From the NCBI RefSeq assembly GCF_965638725.1, contig NC_134962.1, forward strand, positions 813,501 to 877,500: a stretch of DNA of 64,000 nt, given 5' to 3'. Of the stretch, positions 1 through 14,100 are shown piece after piece (position 1 is the first letter of the stretch; each line of letters starts with the position of its first letter). This DNA is from Aptenodytes patagonicus. Taxonomy: Eukaryota; Chordata; Aves; Sphenisciformes; Spheniscidae. The translations under genes and the position numbers were made by a program. Below the pieces are notes generated by a model that saw only the letters and a program-made list of their open reading frames with translations, searched no databases and was not told where the DNA came from.

Positions 1-546
1 TTGTGGTTTAACCCGGCGGGCAGCTAAACACCACACAGCCGTGTGCTCACTTCCCTCCCCGGTGGGATGGGGGAGAGAATCGGAAAAAAAAGGTAAAACT
101 CGTGGGTTGAGATAAAGATAATTTAATAGTACAGAAAAGAGAGGGGAAATAATAATAATAGTGATGATAAAAGAATATACAAAACAAGAGATGGACGATG
201 CAATTGCTCACCACCCGCTGACTGATGCCCAGCCAGTTCCTGGAGAAGCAGACCCCCAGCCAGCTTTACGTGCTGAGCGTGACGTCATATGGTGTGGGAT
301 ATCCCTGGGGTCAGTTGGGGTCAGCTGTCCCGGCCGTGTCCCCTCCCAACTCCTTGTGCCCCCCCAGCCTGCTCGCTGGTGGGGAGGGGTGAGAGGCAGA
401 ACAGGCCTTGACTCTGTGTAAGCACTGCTCAGCACTAACTACAACATGGGTGAGTTATCAACGTTGTTCTCATCCTAAATCCAAAACACAGCGCCATACA
501 AGCTACTAGGAAGAAAATTAACTCTATCCCAGCCGAAACCAGGACA
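1..546 (-). mobile_element. Avian endogenous retrovirus LTR (solo or 5' LTR), fossil, cut by the window edge
   Basis: On the minus strand the element begins TGTCCTGGTTTCGGC at 546 and runs to the window start, where it ends ...GGGTTAAACCACAA; the last two or so bases of its TG...CA frame appear to lie just outside. I recognise the body from memory as a common avian LTR: a TGACGTCA-containing U3 (about 275-290), an AT-rich stretch around 120-180, and a GC-rich 3' tail. No retroviral internal sequence is seen to the right, so it is either a solo LTR or the 5' LTR of an element lying left of the window. It is an old, degenerate copy; the exact repeat subfamily was not checked. Confidence 0.8.
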
Positions 547-3500
547 TGCTGCCAGGCTCCGCTTGCTTCTGGGCACAGGAGGAGATGTTCCTCAGAGGCA
601 AAACACTACTGGTTGGATACTGGGTGGTATTTTGTTTTAGGGATGACTCAGGAGTCTTCCTCAGGTCAGACCCACAACTCTCAATTCCTCCTCACTCTGC
701 AGGCCCAGTGTTGTTCTGTGCACTCAGCCTTCCTGTATCTACTCGCTTGGGATGGAAACAGCTAGCAATAACAACACCAGACCAGAAGCCAGCAGCCTCA
801 GGAAGCAGAAAAAAAAAAAGAAAAGAAAAAAGCATGTTAGAGCAATGGAAGTATTTATTCACGTGGTTTTGGGGTTATCTGCTTGCTTTTTCTGCTCTTT
901 ATATTCCTACAGTTCCAACTTTATATTCCCAGTATTGGGCAGAGTGGATTTCCCAAGCCAAGGAGACCAACCACCTTTTAACCCTGCCCTGAACCATTCC
1001 CACAAAGTGCTGTGTTCAGGACACACCCTGGAAAAGGTACAGAAAAAGTCACAGCAGCAATCTATGTCCAGCTCCTTTGCTGAGGCAGATTGTTTAGGTA
1101 AGAGCCAGGAGATTAACGGGATGTATGTGAAATGCACAGAGCGTCGGCATAAAACGCCTTCAGTAATAAGCCCAAGAGCCACAGTTGCTACGTGCAAAAC
1201 TAGACCGGGCTCATGAGGAGCCTGTGGCCGAGGTGGTGAACCCTCACTTGCCATCTGCAGGGCCGGGCGGCGAGGGCGCTGCAGGGGAAGGTGACAGCCC
1301 ATCAGCAAACCAACCAACCTGCTAGAAAAACAGATTAAACCCCACCTGCTCAGAAAAAAGGCAGGCAGCCTCCAGCCTCTGCAAGCCTCTGGGGACTTCA
1401 GTCGGATGCATTAAACGAGACACCGAACGGCCCTCGGGATGCTCCTGCTGACTTGTGCTGCGCCGGGCACGGGCCGTGGCACCGCCTGGGAGCCCTCCCG
1501 AGGCGGGTCACTGCTTTAGCTGTGTCGAAAGCCCTTGCGCCTGGGGACCCTGGCCCGTGAGTGCAGCTCCAGCCCGGTCCAGCATTACCAGTAAGTAGCG
1601 ATAAAAATTGGGATTTAGTGATGCTGAGAACCGGTCTGTGCTGTCCTCTGTGCCCAGGCCAGCTGGCTGCAGTGACAGCGAGCCTCGGGCACAGGACCGC
1701 TGCTGGGCTCTGCAGTCCCTGCCCTGTAACATCTGCCACTCGGTTTGTTTTAATCTAGTTTCTGATTAAAGCAGATTCTCATTCTGAGTGCAACCTCTTC
1801 TGCCAGAACAAAGCAGCTCCCGGGACCCGTTCTCCTTCACACCTCTCTGACTCCCCGACTTCCTCGAGTCCCTCCTGATTTACAGCAGGATGGGGCCAGG
1901 CTTGTAAGTGATAGATCTTAGTGTTACACAGCAACTCGCAACGCTAGTAATGGCAGCGCCAGCGCTCTGCCCTGTCACACAGCCCCTTGCACGAGCAAGG
2001 AGGCACGTTAGTCCCTCCAGCCTGTCCCACCACTGCGAAGCATCAGGATTCCCGCCGGTTCCTGTCTCCCGGGCTGGATGGGCTGAGCTGCGCAGGAGGA
2101 CGTACTGGGCTGTGGTCACATCAGCATCCTGAGGGCTCGGCCAGTCCTTTCGCGGGTGAGCAGAGCCCTGCCCAGCCTCACCTCTCCGACAGCTCCCTCC
2201 TTCCCAGGCAGTTGTCCCCAGGTCCCTCTGGAGAACACTCAAACTTTTTTTTGCCTCCGTCCAGCCAGTCGTGCCCCAGTTACACCCGTGGGCAAACACC
2301 TAACAAGGCATTTGGTAGATCAGTTTTCCGAGCACAGACCTAAAGTGCTGGGATGACATTTACTTTCAAGCACTAGCCGTGCCCTGAAGCATCTCCTTAC
2401 ACCGGGATTTCATAACACGCAACCTGCACGCTTTCCTTTTCTGCTTGCAGTGTGTGTTGGGTGAGGCTGGACATCACCACGAACACAGAAATAGCTTCAC
2501 GTGGTAGAAAGGTTGCTGTCAGAGAGAACAAGAGCCCGTTTGTTCTCTGGACCCCCATCACACAGCCCTAAAGAACAAACCTCTTTGTCCTGAGGTCTTG
2601 GCTGTGCTTACGGAGAGGAGGGACAGACGGCAGCGGGCGCTCTGCGCCAGTGTTCATCTGCTCATCACTGCCGTTTATTGGCCTAAGGACAATCTCAAAA
2701 TAGATGCCTATCGTTGCCTACACTACCCCTACCCAGCCTTGCTCCCTTCTCCAAGACTCTCTTCTAAGCAGCTAAGGCAGAGCAGTTGGGATTTTCCCAG
2801 TGCCAGAGCTGGCTGTGGTGTGTCACGTCCTTCCCCAGAACCCCCAGTGGTCTGCAATCTGTTTTCCCTCTGAGTATCAATGAAGTTGGAGGGAAAGATT
2901 GACGTTTTCCCTGATGGCAGCTTGTAAGCACAGTTTGCTTTAGGTCAGCCGAAGATGTCTGCTCTGCTGAAGCGGTGGCAGGTGATGAGAGGCATCGCCT
3001 CTGAGCAACGTGCCAAGCAGCCTGCTGGGCTGTGTCGGGGGTGAAATGCTTTCCTTCCCTTTTCTCGTGGGTTTTCACTTTAGCAGACAGGCTTCACGCA
3101 CTTGCCAGCCCTTTTCCCCCAGGCCTCCTCCTCCTCCCTCCACCAGCACTGCTGTGGGCTGGGAGTCCATGGAGGTTTCCTTCGGTGGCTTTTCATCACC
3201 ATTGCTGAAGCTAGCTCTTTGCATAAAGCTTAGGGATTTAATGCAACATAAAAAACTTTAAAAAATGTTTTTCATTTCTAAAAGTAGTTATATCTTTAGT
3301 TCACTCCTTTCTGGAACTGGTTGCGGTCAGGTTCTAGCAGGAAGGTTACGCCTGCTCCTGAAGGCTCCTTTGCAGCTGACGGCCAACTCTGCCGTGCTGG
3401 AAAAGCAATGGGCTCTCCATCGCAGCAGCAGGCAGCTGCCGGCCCCTGCCTGCCTCCCCCACGTCCCCCCACTGATTCCCCCCCGCCTTGGCAAGCCCCA

Positions 3501-6500
3501 AGATGCTCTGCAGCCCACCCAGCACCCACTCCTGCCGGCAACGCCGGGGTTGGCATTTCCGTCTGTCTCCAGACCCTTCCCAGAGCAATGCGCCTTCCTG
3601 GAGCGCTTCTGGGCTGTGAACTGAATGTCAATGACAGAGGCGCTGATGGTGAATGGCAGCTCTGGTTTTTCAGGGTTTTGTGAATTCAGTGTGTATCTTA
3701 CAAGTCTGCCACAGTAACTGCTGATCTCTGGGGCTTGGGAGTCCTGTGGCTTTCCCCCCTCCCTTGTGAGCAATTTATTTCCTTTACTGACAGCTAACTA
3801 TTGACTTCTTGTTCTCCTGAAGATGAGATGTCCTGTTTCATCAGGTTTAAATTAGTTTTATCTTTAGACTTTCCTATTAATAAGCTCTCATCGTTGTGTC
3901 ATTACTTGATATCTATTTTCTGATGTTTTCCATGAATGGCTCTGTATCTTCCAGATATTTTGTCAAGTATTTTTTTCCTCTGCTGGCTGAGTTATTTAAT
4001 ACTCAGGCATGGATCAGGGCTGTGAAGATGGTCAGACGCCAGTCAGAGGTGCGTGTGGAGTGGCCTAGTGCCCACCGGCCGGCTGCGTGTGCAGGGAGGG
4101 CGATGGACTGGTGATGGGGCTGGCGGGGATGGCCATACGCTCCCTGGCTCGCTCTCTCTGCATCCCTCTAATCCCAGGCTGAGCTCTGCCATGCCGGGTG
4201 CTCTCAAGAGCGTGAGTCAATAGAGTAATTAAAAGGCAAAGGTGGTGCAATTCATTTGGACAGCTGTATTGGACTCTCTCTGGGAAAAAGAGAGAAAGTC
4301 TTTCTGTGCCCCCTCCCACGCTCTGCCCCCTCCCGCAGGCTCCCTCTTCCCCGGCTCCCCGTGTGCCCGCTCCTGCACCCGGGCAGCGGCTCTGGCCCTT
4401 GGGCAATAGCCCCAGGGTTAGAGGCACCTCTCAGCTCTTATTTCCCGTACAAGTCCTCCTTCCCACTCAGAAATCTCCCCTGGGTTGTGCCCTGGAGATG
4501 CGCTGCATGTTCAGGACATCCTCACTGCAGTACCCCCGTGCAGGGACGGGGACCGGGCAGGGTGGCTCCGGGATGTGAGGGGAGCTGGAGCAGCAGCAAA
4601 CCATGGGAACACGGGCTGAGCTGAGCGTCTGCTCATGATCCACGATTCAGCGTTCAGCATGGAGATTAACAGGAATGTTGATGTTTCACCTGGAGAACTC
4701 ACAAGATCAAACAACAAAGTAGGATTCAAAACAGCGTTTTGCCTGAAATGTCAGAATTTCAGAGAGCAAAGCAGCCCTCGGTTAGGAGATGGCCTCTCTT
4801 GGCTGTGTACTGCCTGCAGCAGGATGGACTTGAGCAGTGCAGCCGCCCTGTGCGGAGCCCCCCCCTCCCCCCGTGTCGCAGGGAGCCCCCAGGCCCCTTC
4901 TGCCCCCCAAACATTTGCTGTGCGAGAGAGACCACAGCTTCTCTTTCGCACTGCAAATGTCACTGCTAATGGGGAAATTCGGGAACTTGTTTTCCACTGG
5001 GGAAAAGACAACAGCGCAGTGGAAGCACAGCACTGCACATGATCATCTGGCTGAGCCGACGTCAGCTGCTGTCCTGCAGAGGGGAAATCACAGCGTGGCC
5101 AAAGCTGATGCCCTCTTCCCCGGCAGCAGGAGACCTTGATCTGAGAGCCGCGCAGTGAATCCATGCATGTGGTATATTGTAATGCGCCAGCTGCAGGGGG
5201 ATGGTGCGGTGCTTCATGTGCCTGGCAGGTTCTCATCCCTATTAGCAGAACGTCCTCTAGGAAACTGGAAGTGAAAGGGAATTATTTCACATTATTTCAA
5301 GGGGGCCCATGACCGGGGTCTCTGTTCCTGCTGGGTCGGAGCCACCTTCCCCAGCAGTCGGGCTGGCGGGAGCTGCTCCTGCTGCCGGGAGCACGGGGAC
5401 AGGCAGGGCTGCCAGCCCTGCTGAGTGCCTTCGGCTTCAGGGATTTTCTCACTGTATCTTCAGCAGTGTCAAAAGCAAAGCCCATCGGTGTTGAAAACAC
5501 CCAAATCTCCTAAGTCTCCTTAAGACCAGGAAAATGGTCTTCATTTCTAGGAGTCGCTTGCATGGGGCAAGGCAGGGTTGGGGTGGGAAGCGGGGCTGGG
5601 TCGGCCACGTGGGGAGAGGATTAATGCAAGAATGAGCCTCGTTTCCCTACGTATACTTCTGACATTAATGAGGAGGAGAAAGGTGTCCGATTCCTTGAAA
5701 GAAAACCCGGGTATGACAACAGCCTGATGTACAGTGGCATTTCTAATAGAGCTATCAGGGTGCTTCAGGGACACTCCTGTTCACGGTGTGTCTGCTATCT
5801 GCAAAGTCAGGTCACAGAGGAGAATTAGCTTGCCCCTGCTGTTGTCTTGCATGCAAAAATTACACAGCAAACTACGACCAACTGCAGAATGGGTAATTTG
5901 CAGCAGTGCCTACAGCACTGGGTTTAGGCTGATTAATATTCAGCGCACTGCTGTGAAAATGAAAAGCCAGACAGAATTGTCCTCCTCCCCTTTCTGCATC
6001 CATGAAGATGCCAAGGGTAATGGCTGAAGCACAGAAACAAAAACAAGATTCACTTTCGGTCAAGCTGATACAGGGGTTTTGAGCCTAAACAAGACAGTCC
6101 ATTCTCTTTGGGTTATTTAGCCTCATCTTTTAACCTGTTTCTTCTTTTTTTTTTTTAACGCCATCTTTCTGTTATCTAATTACAGGAAGTTTAAAAAAAG
6201 AATAGTAGGAGGCTTTCTTTGAAGCTATCAGAACAGAACAGTAGGCATTTCAAAAAACAGTTTCTCTTTAAAAAAGGGAAACATTCTGACATTTTAAAAA
6301 AAGATTTTTCCTATGATTTCTTGTCAAAACTCCATTTTGAAAAGCCCTTTTACTGTTGGTGGGAAAACTTTCCCCATCCCGTGCTCAGAAGAAAGCACGG
6401 CGCAGGCCTGCCAGGAGCAACGGTACCCGCCGGCAGAGACCCGGGATCCTCTGGGCAGCAGGAAGATGCCCCGGGGCTCGGGGGACAAACCAAACTCCCG

Positions 6501-9500
6501 CAGCTGGCTGGCTGGCATCCTCAGTGCTCGTCCTCCCCAGCTGCTTCCCCTCGCCAAGCGCCTTTCCATGCCCTGGTGCTGGTTTCTGTCTTCCCACAGC
6601 TCTTTCCTCCCCTTGTTGGGTGGAAAAAACCTGGGAGATGCTTAGACCTGCCAGTCCTGCTGTCCCACCCGTGTTCGGCTGAGGCAGGGCTGGGTGCTCT
6701 TGTACAACAAAGCAGCTTATGAAAGAGGAAAGCAGAGCCACCGTAAAAGCCGAGGCTGCTGTTTGCCTTCAGGGCTTTGGTTTTGTATTTACATGGGCCA
6801 AAGTAAACCCTCACCGGGCAGTCCCAGACCTCATGTTTTTCTGTTGTGCAAACAGAAGCCGGATGAGAGGGGGATGGCATGCTGTCAGAGCAAACCCCGC
6901 GAAGGCAAACACAGATCGAGGTGCTGCCGAGCAGGAGGAGCTGGCACCGCTCAGAGCTGTGCTCGGCCAGGCACCGCCGACCTGGGGCCAGGCTCCGGCC
7001 AAGGGGCTCTGCCAGGTGTCCGCGCAATGTCCCTTCCTGCCAGCAGCCACTGCAAAGGACGGGCCACACGTCCCAGCCGCCACGGGGAGAGCCAGTGGGG
7101 TGAGAGGAGCTGCTCGGTGCCCCCGACCCCTCCGTGATGCCCCTGGGCATCAGCTGGGGAAATCCTGCACAAAACCACGTTGGTGCCCTTGCAGACGGGG
7201 CTCGCAGGGGTCTGAGCTGTCCCAGAGTCACCCACTCTTGCACACCGGGGCCAGGCGGTGCCAGTGGCAGGGACATCCCCTGAGGCACCATTTTACATCA
7301 ATATTGGTGCGTCAAACTGGCGTGGGCTGGCGAGGCGGGTGCTGCCGCCGGCTCCGCAGGGCCCACAGTGGCCGATGGCTGCCCTCCCCTTGCTCTGCGG
7401 GAGTGGAGGTGGGAACCACCCCGATGGCACCACGCCACCTGGAAGGATTTGGGTTTTGGCATTTTGGTTCTAGGATTACTGAGGAAATCTTTACACCTGT
7501 CATTGCAATTATTCACAGCCAGTGAGGCTGAGTTGGGAATTGGAACTTTCTTTTATCCTGCTCCTTCGGTTTCCTTAGGAATTGGAAACTGAACGTGCCC
7601 AACGAGGTGTTACGTATTAGACAGCTCGGGCCAAGGCAATGCCATCCGTCCCTGTCCTTCCCCTCACAGCTCTGCCGCTGCCATCGAAGGACACCCGGCC
7701 TTCTGCTCTTCACCTTTGTGCTGCTGAGCACACGCAGCTCATCATTGGCAAAAAGTTAAATTTCCTGGAGCTCTCAGCGCATGGGTGTTCATTGCAGCTG
7801 GCATGAGAGGCATGAGGGACGCGCCAGCTGCAGCCCGGTGGTACCTAATGACCACATCTCGATAGCGTCGTCACCTCTGCATTTAATTGGCAGGGTGGGG
7901 TAGCATCCTGCCCCCCGGCCAAGGTCAGGCTGCTTGGGGCATCGCTCGCTCGCAGGCTGCTGCAGCCAGGTAAAAGGAGCGAGGAGCAGCAGGAGAGGCT
8001 GGGCTGGAGTCCCTGGGCATCGGGGGCACCTCGGTCACCCCATCGACTTGTGAAAAGGGCAGCGGGAAACTCTGAGGTGTTTAGAGAAATATTTAGACTC
8101 CTGAACACTCAGCCATGACACGCAGGAGCTGTAGGTTAGGCTACAGGAAAATGGTCTTTCCCCAATGAAAATTTTGTTCTTTCATGAAAAAAAAACCTGA
8201 AAGCTTTTGCTCACAAATCAAATAATTCTGTGGGGAACTTGAGCTGAAATACTTGATTTTTGGATCAGCTGCACAGGAGCTCTTCACTCCTCCAGTTGAG
8301 CCTTTCCTCCCCAGAGCCGCTGCTGCTTGGCAGAGCCGTGGTTTCTGCACAGAGCCAATTTAATACAAAAAAACACTTTCTGTCAAAACCGGTTCAGGTG
8401 TGAAGTTACGGAACAGCACTAGTGCCAGCTGCAGGGAGCAGGGACGTGCCAGCCGGCGGCTCTTTGGCAGCCCCGGATGGCATGGGATCAGATCGGTGCT
8501 TTGGGGACAAGGAGACAGCACAGGGTCCAGGTGGGGAGGACGGTGGTGGGGGAGGACAAGCCACAGCTGAGGAACGGCGGTGTGGGCTGGGGTCTGCACT
8601 GGAAATGCTCACCCTGAGCTGGCACCACGGCTCCCGGCTGCACGTGCTGCTCTTTCTGTCTACCACCTTTTTCTAGCACCCACCTTTTTCTGGCACCCAC
8701 CTTTTCCCATTTCCCAACATCTTCAGCCATCCTGCTTCTCTTCACCTTTTCTTTTGAATGCGCTTCATTAGGAATAGGCGATACCCGCAGCCGGGGCTGC
8801 GGCAGGTGGTGGTGCAGCGGCACGCACGCTGCAGAACGCTGCCGGTGGCAGACACGTTACCAGCTGGAATGACAAACTGCAAAGACAAGCGTAAATGACA
8901 GGTGAGAAGCAGGTCCCGTCCTCTGGCCGAGGCACCGAGACGTGAGCGGGAGCCCTGGCCCTGGGAGCGGGGGCACTGGGGAAGACGCTGTCTGCAAACC
9001 CGCAGCTCACGGGACCGGCTCTCCCCCGTGCCTGCGGGATGGGGCTCTGGGGCCCTGGGCGGGAGCAGAGGGACCCGTGATGGGCAGAGGCAGAGGAGGG
9101 TGTTGGTGCAGCCCAGCAGAGCCAACATGGGCGGGAAGCCGCTGGCGGCACATGGTGCCATGCCGGCGGCTCTGGAGGCTGCAGGGCTCGGGGACCTGGC
9201 ACCGGCCCCAGCAGCTCTTGCTGTGCAGCTGTTCTGCGCAGGGGCTGTGGCACAGCCAACCCCAGGACACATTTTGATGCGGGCAGCAGCCAGCAAGCTG
9301 CCGCGGCCAGGGGTGAGCTCCTCCTGCACCCGAGAGCTCGCCGGCCATCGCTGCCTGCTCACCCCCGGGGTCCTGGTGGGGCTCCAGGGATGTGTTTGTT
9401 CATGTCAAACAGCTCCCAGCTCGCTGGCAACAAGCAGGGAGCAGGAACAGAGAATAAAAGAACCAGTAGCTCAGGGACAAGGGTGGAATAAATCTGCATA

Positions 9501-9799
9501 AATACAAATGAAGGGAATATTTATTTCTCACATTGACCACTTTTCTGTAGCTACTTTAAATTGTGAGAGAGGCATGGGTCCGTCAGGACCGGGCAGGGCT
9601 TAGACTCGGCTCCAGGGCTGCAGCTCATCGTGGTAACCCACCTTTCCAGCAGACTTATCTATTAAATATTCTTTGCATGTGAGTTACTCCTGTAGCTGAT
9701 AGGAGAGATAAATAACAAAACCTTTGCAAATGCAAAAATCCTTAGGCAGTTTGGAAAGAAACCAAATCACGTGCTGAATGCAGATGAAGAAAAATCCTT
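547..9799. other. Intergenic stretch with no recognised gene
   Basis: About 9.2 kb downstream of the leftmost BPIF gene. Open frames on both strands are short to moderate, have no recognisable family motif, and do not form a phased exon series. GC-rich blocks (for example 8900-9370) keep several frames open by composition. A small local tandem of about 18 bp (tttttctggcacccac-like, three copies) lies near 8665-8710. Exons of a flanking gene could be present but unrecognised. Confidence 0.5.
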
Positions 9800-9805
9800 T
9801 TTATT
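9800..9805 (-). terminator. Candidate poly(A) signal for the leftmost BPIF paralogue
   Basis: The plus sequence TTTATT reads AATAAA on the minus strand, in the context TTACTCCTTACAATAAA. It is a plausible 3' end for the minus-strand gene whose coding exons start at 16428. It lies about 1.3 kb beyond the candidate stop at 11140, so a 3' UTR or further exons would have to span that gap. Confidence 0.3.
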
Positions 9806-10419
9806 GTAAGGAGTAACAAGGGATGTGAATCCGCCTCACCCACAATGCAACACGTCCAAATCCACTTGGAGATTACAAGACAGGATAGCATTTACTCCGA
9901 TCAGTTCAAAGCATAACTGTTAGGGAACAAATCAGCTAAGTACACGTCTGGATTAGACTGTAGGCCTTTTTTGCCTTCTTTTTAACAGTATGAAATCACT
10001 GGAAACAGCAAATTTTCCTTTTGTAATGGTAAACTAATCAAGAAGCAGAAGGAGAGCAAAGACAAAGCATTTACATTTCATCAGTGTTTGTCCCTTTCTC
10101 TTCCCTTCACAGGAATTTGGTGCAGTTGGGGCAAACTCACAAATTCCCATGGGGTGGCTGCACGGGGACCAAATTGCCGCCGCGAGCCGGGCTGTCTTGG
10201 TCCAGCACCACAAAAGTCTACTCTGTGCTGAGCAATTACCTGGCCCAAACCACAGCCCCGGCCCAGGTGAAACTCGGGTGTGTGTGAGGAAGGCTGGAGG
10301 GTCGGGGCAGTACCTTTGTCAGTGATAGCCGTAACGAGTGGCTTATGGCTGTGACAGCCGGGAGGGCACGTGGGCATGACCTGGGGCTCCTGCCTCTGGC
10401 TCCGCTGCCAGCAGTGCCA

Positions 10420-10737
10420 TCGGCATGGCTAACCATCAACATGGCTAACCATCGGCACGGCTAACCATCAACATGGCTAACCATCGGCACGGCTAACCAT
10501 TGGCACAGCTAACCGTCGGCACGGCTAACCATTGGCACAGCTAACCATTGGCACAGCTAACCATCGGCACGGCTAACCATTGGCACAGCTAACCATCGGC
10601 ACGGCTAACCATTGGCACAGCTAACCATTGGCACAGCTAACCATCGGCACGGCTAACCATTGGCACAGCTAACCATTGGCACAGCTAACCATCGGCACGG
10701 CTAACCATTGGCACAGCTAACCATCGGCACGGCTAAC
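10420..10737. repeat. 16-bp minisatellite, about 20 copies
   Basis: Tandem array of a 16-bp unit in two alternating variants, CATCGGCACGGCTAAC and CATTGGCACAGCTAAC, with a few copies carrying AACATGG in place of GGCACGG at the left end. The alternation of the two types suggests higher-order duplication of pairs and triplets. It lies downstream of the last supported exon of the leftmost BPIF gene, in its 3' region or final intron. Confidence 0.95.
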
Positions 10738-11139
10738 TCTGGGCTGGACAGAGACACCAAAATCTGATAAGGTTGAAATGTAACGCAGAAGAAATAGTGT
10801 ATTTTCTTGGTTGGGTTTCTCCATTTTCACGTCTATTCTCCATGTATCAAGTCATCTTCCTCCCATCCCTTCTCCTCCTCAGGGCGGAGAGGTGGGAATC
10901 GCCAGCGGGGGCACCTGGGGAGATGCTGGAGCTGAGGTTTTGGGCAGTGCGGGAGCTTGGAGTGGCAGCCCCATGCTCCCCCATCACCTCCCACTACCAG
11001 GTGGCAGGGTCAGCCCTGGTGGGCTCATCTCACCCACCCCAGGCACCAGCACCGGCACCAGCACATCCGGCAGCAGAGCTCTGAGCCAGGTCCCCCGCCA
11101 GCAAATCATCCTTACCCCACGGCGCTGCCGGCCCCTTGG

Positions 11140-14100
11140 CTACGGAATGTTCCCGGGATCGATGCCTGTGGCTGGGGGAGAGGGACCCAGGTCAGTGTGC
11201 TCTGGCCCCTGGCCCCCCCAGCCCCCCGAGCCCTGTCAGCCCCCACCCGCAGGGCCGAGCTCCACGGTGCCTGATGCACCAGCGGCCTGAGAGCTCCCGG
11301 CTTTATGGGCAGAGATGATTTAGTGCCCTGAGGAATACGCCTCTGGGAAAGCTGGGATGGCTTCCAACTCTTCCTTCCCTCCTCTATATATTAACTTTGC
11401 ATGCATATGAAACTGAAAGCTCTTCCAATCACCTCTGCAAATATTAATTAATCCTCACAGCATCCTGAGGACCATTATTCACTCTTATTAAGTAAATATT
11501 ATTAAATCCTTTTATGAGAGGTGAAGTGACTTTTCCAGGGCTGTGCAGGGCGTAAGTAGGAGCACACAGACTTTGTCTCGTGACCGTATGCCCGGAGCCA
11601 CCGAGCGCGGCGAAGCAGCTGCTGCTCAGGTATAAACCTGCCTGTGCCTGAGCCAGGGGATGTCTCCAAGGACCAGGGCTCCTGACCACCCCACAGCACC
11701 GCTGTGCCGTGTGGGGTGGAAGTACTTTGTGGGACCACCCTGAGATGCGTCAGCACACCGTGGCCATGGGGACCCACTCCCCGCTCTTGGCTGTGCCCCC
11801 TCTGTGCACCCCCACTGCTGTGGCTGCTGCCCCTTTCTGTCTCACAGACACCAGTGGGGATCCCCATCGTGGCATCGGGGCCAGACTTACTCTGAAGGAG
11901 CCAGTCGATGAAGGTGCTTGGGAACGGGGAATTCTGCAAAAAACAAGGAGGTGTTAAAGTGCGTGACCGGGGAGGCTGCGGCGGGTGGGAGGGCAGGCAG
12001 TGTGGGGGGACCAGGGACGGGACACGGCCGTACCTGCAAATCCAGCTCCATGAACTGCCCAGACGTCACCGGCAAATTGGAGAGGGCAGAGTGGATTTTC
12101 CCCAGGAGCCCAAAGGAGATGACACCTGGGGAGAGGGAGAGACCGTCAGGGCTGGGCAGAGCCAGCTGCCCGTTCAGGAGCCTGCCGGAGTGCTCTGCCT
12201 GCCTGGAGCCGCGCTGGCAAGTGGAGCATCTGGCAGAGGCTGGGAGAGCAAAGTCCCTGCCCAGCAACGTCCCCAGCACCAGAGGAGGAAAAACCCCTCA
12301 TCCTTCCTGCCGGTCTCAAACCTCCCGGGGTTCAGAGGCTCCCATGAAAGCCGCTGTCCTGGAGCTGCCTGGTGCATGTCTCATCACACGGGAGATGTTT
12401 TGGGTAAACAGGGACAACGTTGCATGCAGTGAAGCAGCAATTGCGTCTGTGCAGGACTCGAAGTGAACAGAGCTGGGGAGGGACCCCCCCCCACCACCAC
12501 CCCGGCTCTGCAGGGCTGCAAACCAGGGGGGGGGGGTCCCAGCAGAGCCGCCTCTCTTGGCAGCAGCTCGGGTCTGGCCCCAGTTAGAAAAACAACCGTG
12601 AGAACAGCAGGATCACGATGCTTTCATGATGTCAGGCAGTGGGGAGGACAGTGAGCCAGGACTGTGCCACCCACAGCAGCTTTGCCAGCAGAGTGGAGCC
12701 GCTCCTGCTCCGTGCAGAGCAACTCCTTCTCCTACGGCTCCGGCTCTCCTGAGGACACCCACTGCCTGTGGAGATGGCTAGACACGCAAAACTCAAGTGT
12801 CACTCTAAAAATTAATATAGAAAAGAAAATTTAACAACTTACGGTTGAGGAATTGTAGCTTAATATTGATGATGCTGACCCAAATATTCACTAATGGACA
12901 AAGCTGCAACGGTAACAAGTGGCACAACCTTGGTGAGAATATCGTGGGTGTAGCAACGCGTTTCCCTAACATCATTTGAGTTTCACAGACTTTAAATCAA
13001 GATGGAACAATCAGCTCCTAGAGCATAGTTTCCTCCACGGAAAAAGAGCAATATAAATTGTTCAGCCCTCTTCTCAAAATGGCACAGACTCTATTTAACA
13101 GAATAAAAGATTTTCTAACAAGCACCTTTTCTCTAACTGAGGCTGTCACTTCTGCTTACCGCACCGTCTTGGTACCAGAAGGTGTTTCAGAAAGCAATTG
13201 GTTACAAATTATCCCGTAACATTGCATGATGGAATTTGAATTACTTCTAACAAATAAGTTCTGACTGTAAGAAATATCACGGAATTTTGTGGAATTCACT
13301 TATGGGATGTGGGCATGTGTCTGTGCATGCACATATATATACACGTATGTATGTGTAAATCCGCTAGACAATTATGGCAAGAGCACTAACTTCAGTTGAA
13401 GTGCAGCTTCTTACAGCGAAGGACTTTCAGGCACTCACCAGCGCAGGTACGAGAGACTGAAGAGTTGAGTTCAGCAAACCACTGATCAGGTTGGTGAGGA
13501 AGCTGAAAAGGGAAAAAGACAGACAAAAATTACCAGGGAAATTGTTAAAACCCGGGGCTCAGCATCGAGACAAATCGGAACTCCTCTGCTGGTCTGCAGC
13601 GCTGTGAGCACCGAAGAGGAGCACCCGCTGTTTTCTCTTATCTCTGACATTAAAAGTTGCTGCAAGCCCACAGCTCCCCCAGGCTTTAGCAGGAATTATA
13701 GATGCTCAGGACTTTGTTACCTGGTTCTCAAAGTCTGATTGTTACAGTTTAAATCTGTGCCCAGGTTTGAGACTGAAATTTTGCCCCACTGCAAACTTGC
13801 AAAGAGCTGACCCACGGCTAGTCCTGCCCATTATTTTTAACTATTTCCCCGCGCACATACCAATATCCCATCTCCTTGCTGGTTTCTCAAAAAAAAAATT
13901 GGCTTTTCTATGAGAAAATCCTGTGGTTTCCTCATGGCTGGATAATGGAGCTGCCATTTACTCTGCATGTTGCCTCTGAGATTTTCACTGAATTAACCTT
14001 TTCTGTGAAGTGTTGGGTGGTCTCAAGTCTGGAAACTAGAGCCCGGCTGGGCAGCTCAGGGTTGAGGGAGGGAGAAACCTGCTCCAGCACGAAATGCAGC

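Noticed and set aside
6719-7525. 268-codon plus-strand frame and a 256-codon minus-strand frame overlapping it
   Set aside because: Both open by composition; no recognisable domain and no exon structure.
8742-9362. Exon-like acceptor with FVIPAGNV as a last exon of the leftmost paralogue
   Set aside because: In the phase required by the 11891 donor it gives only a few unrelated residues before a stop; support is too weak.
10420-10737. CRISPR-like array
   Set aside because: Direct 16-bp tandem without spacers, in a vertebrate genome; it is a minisatellite.
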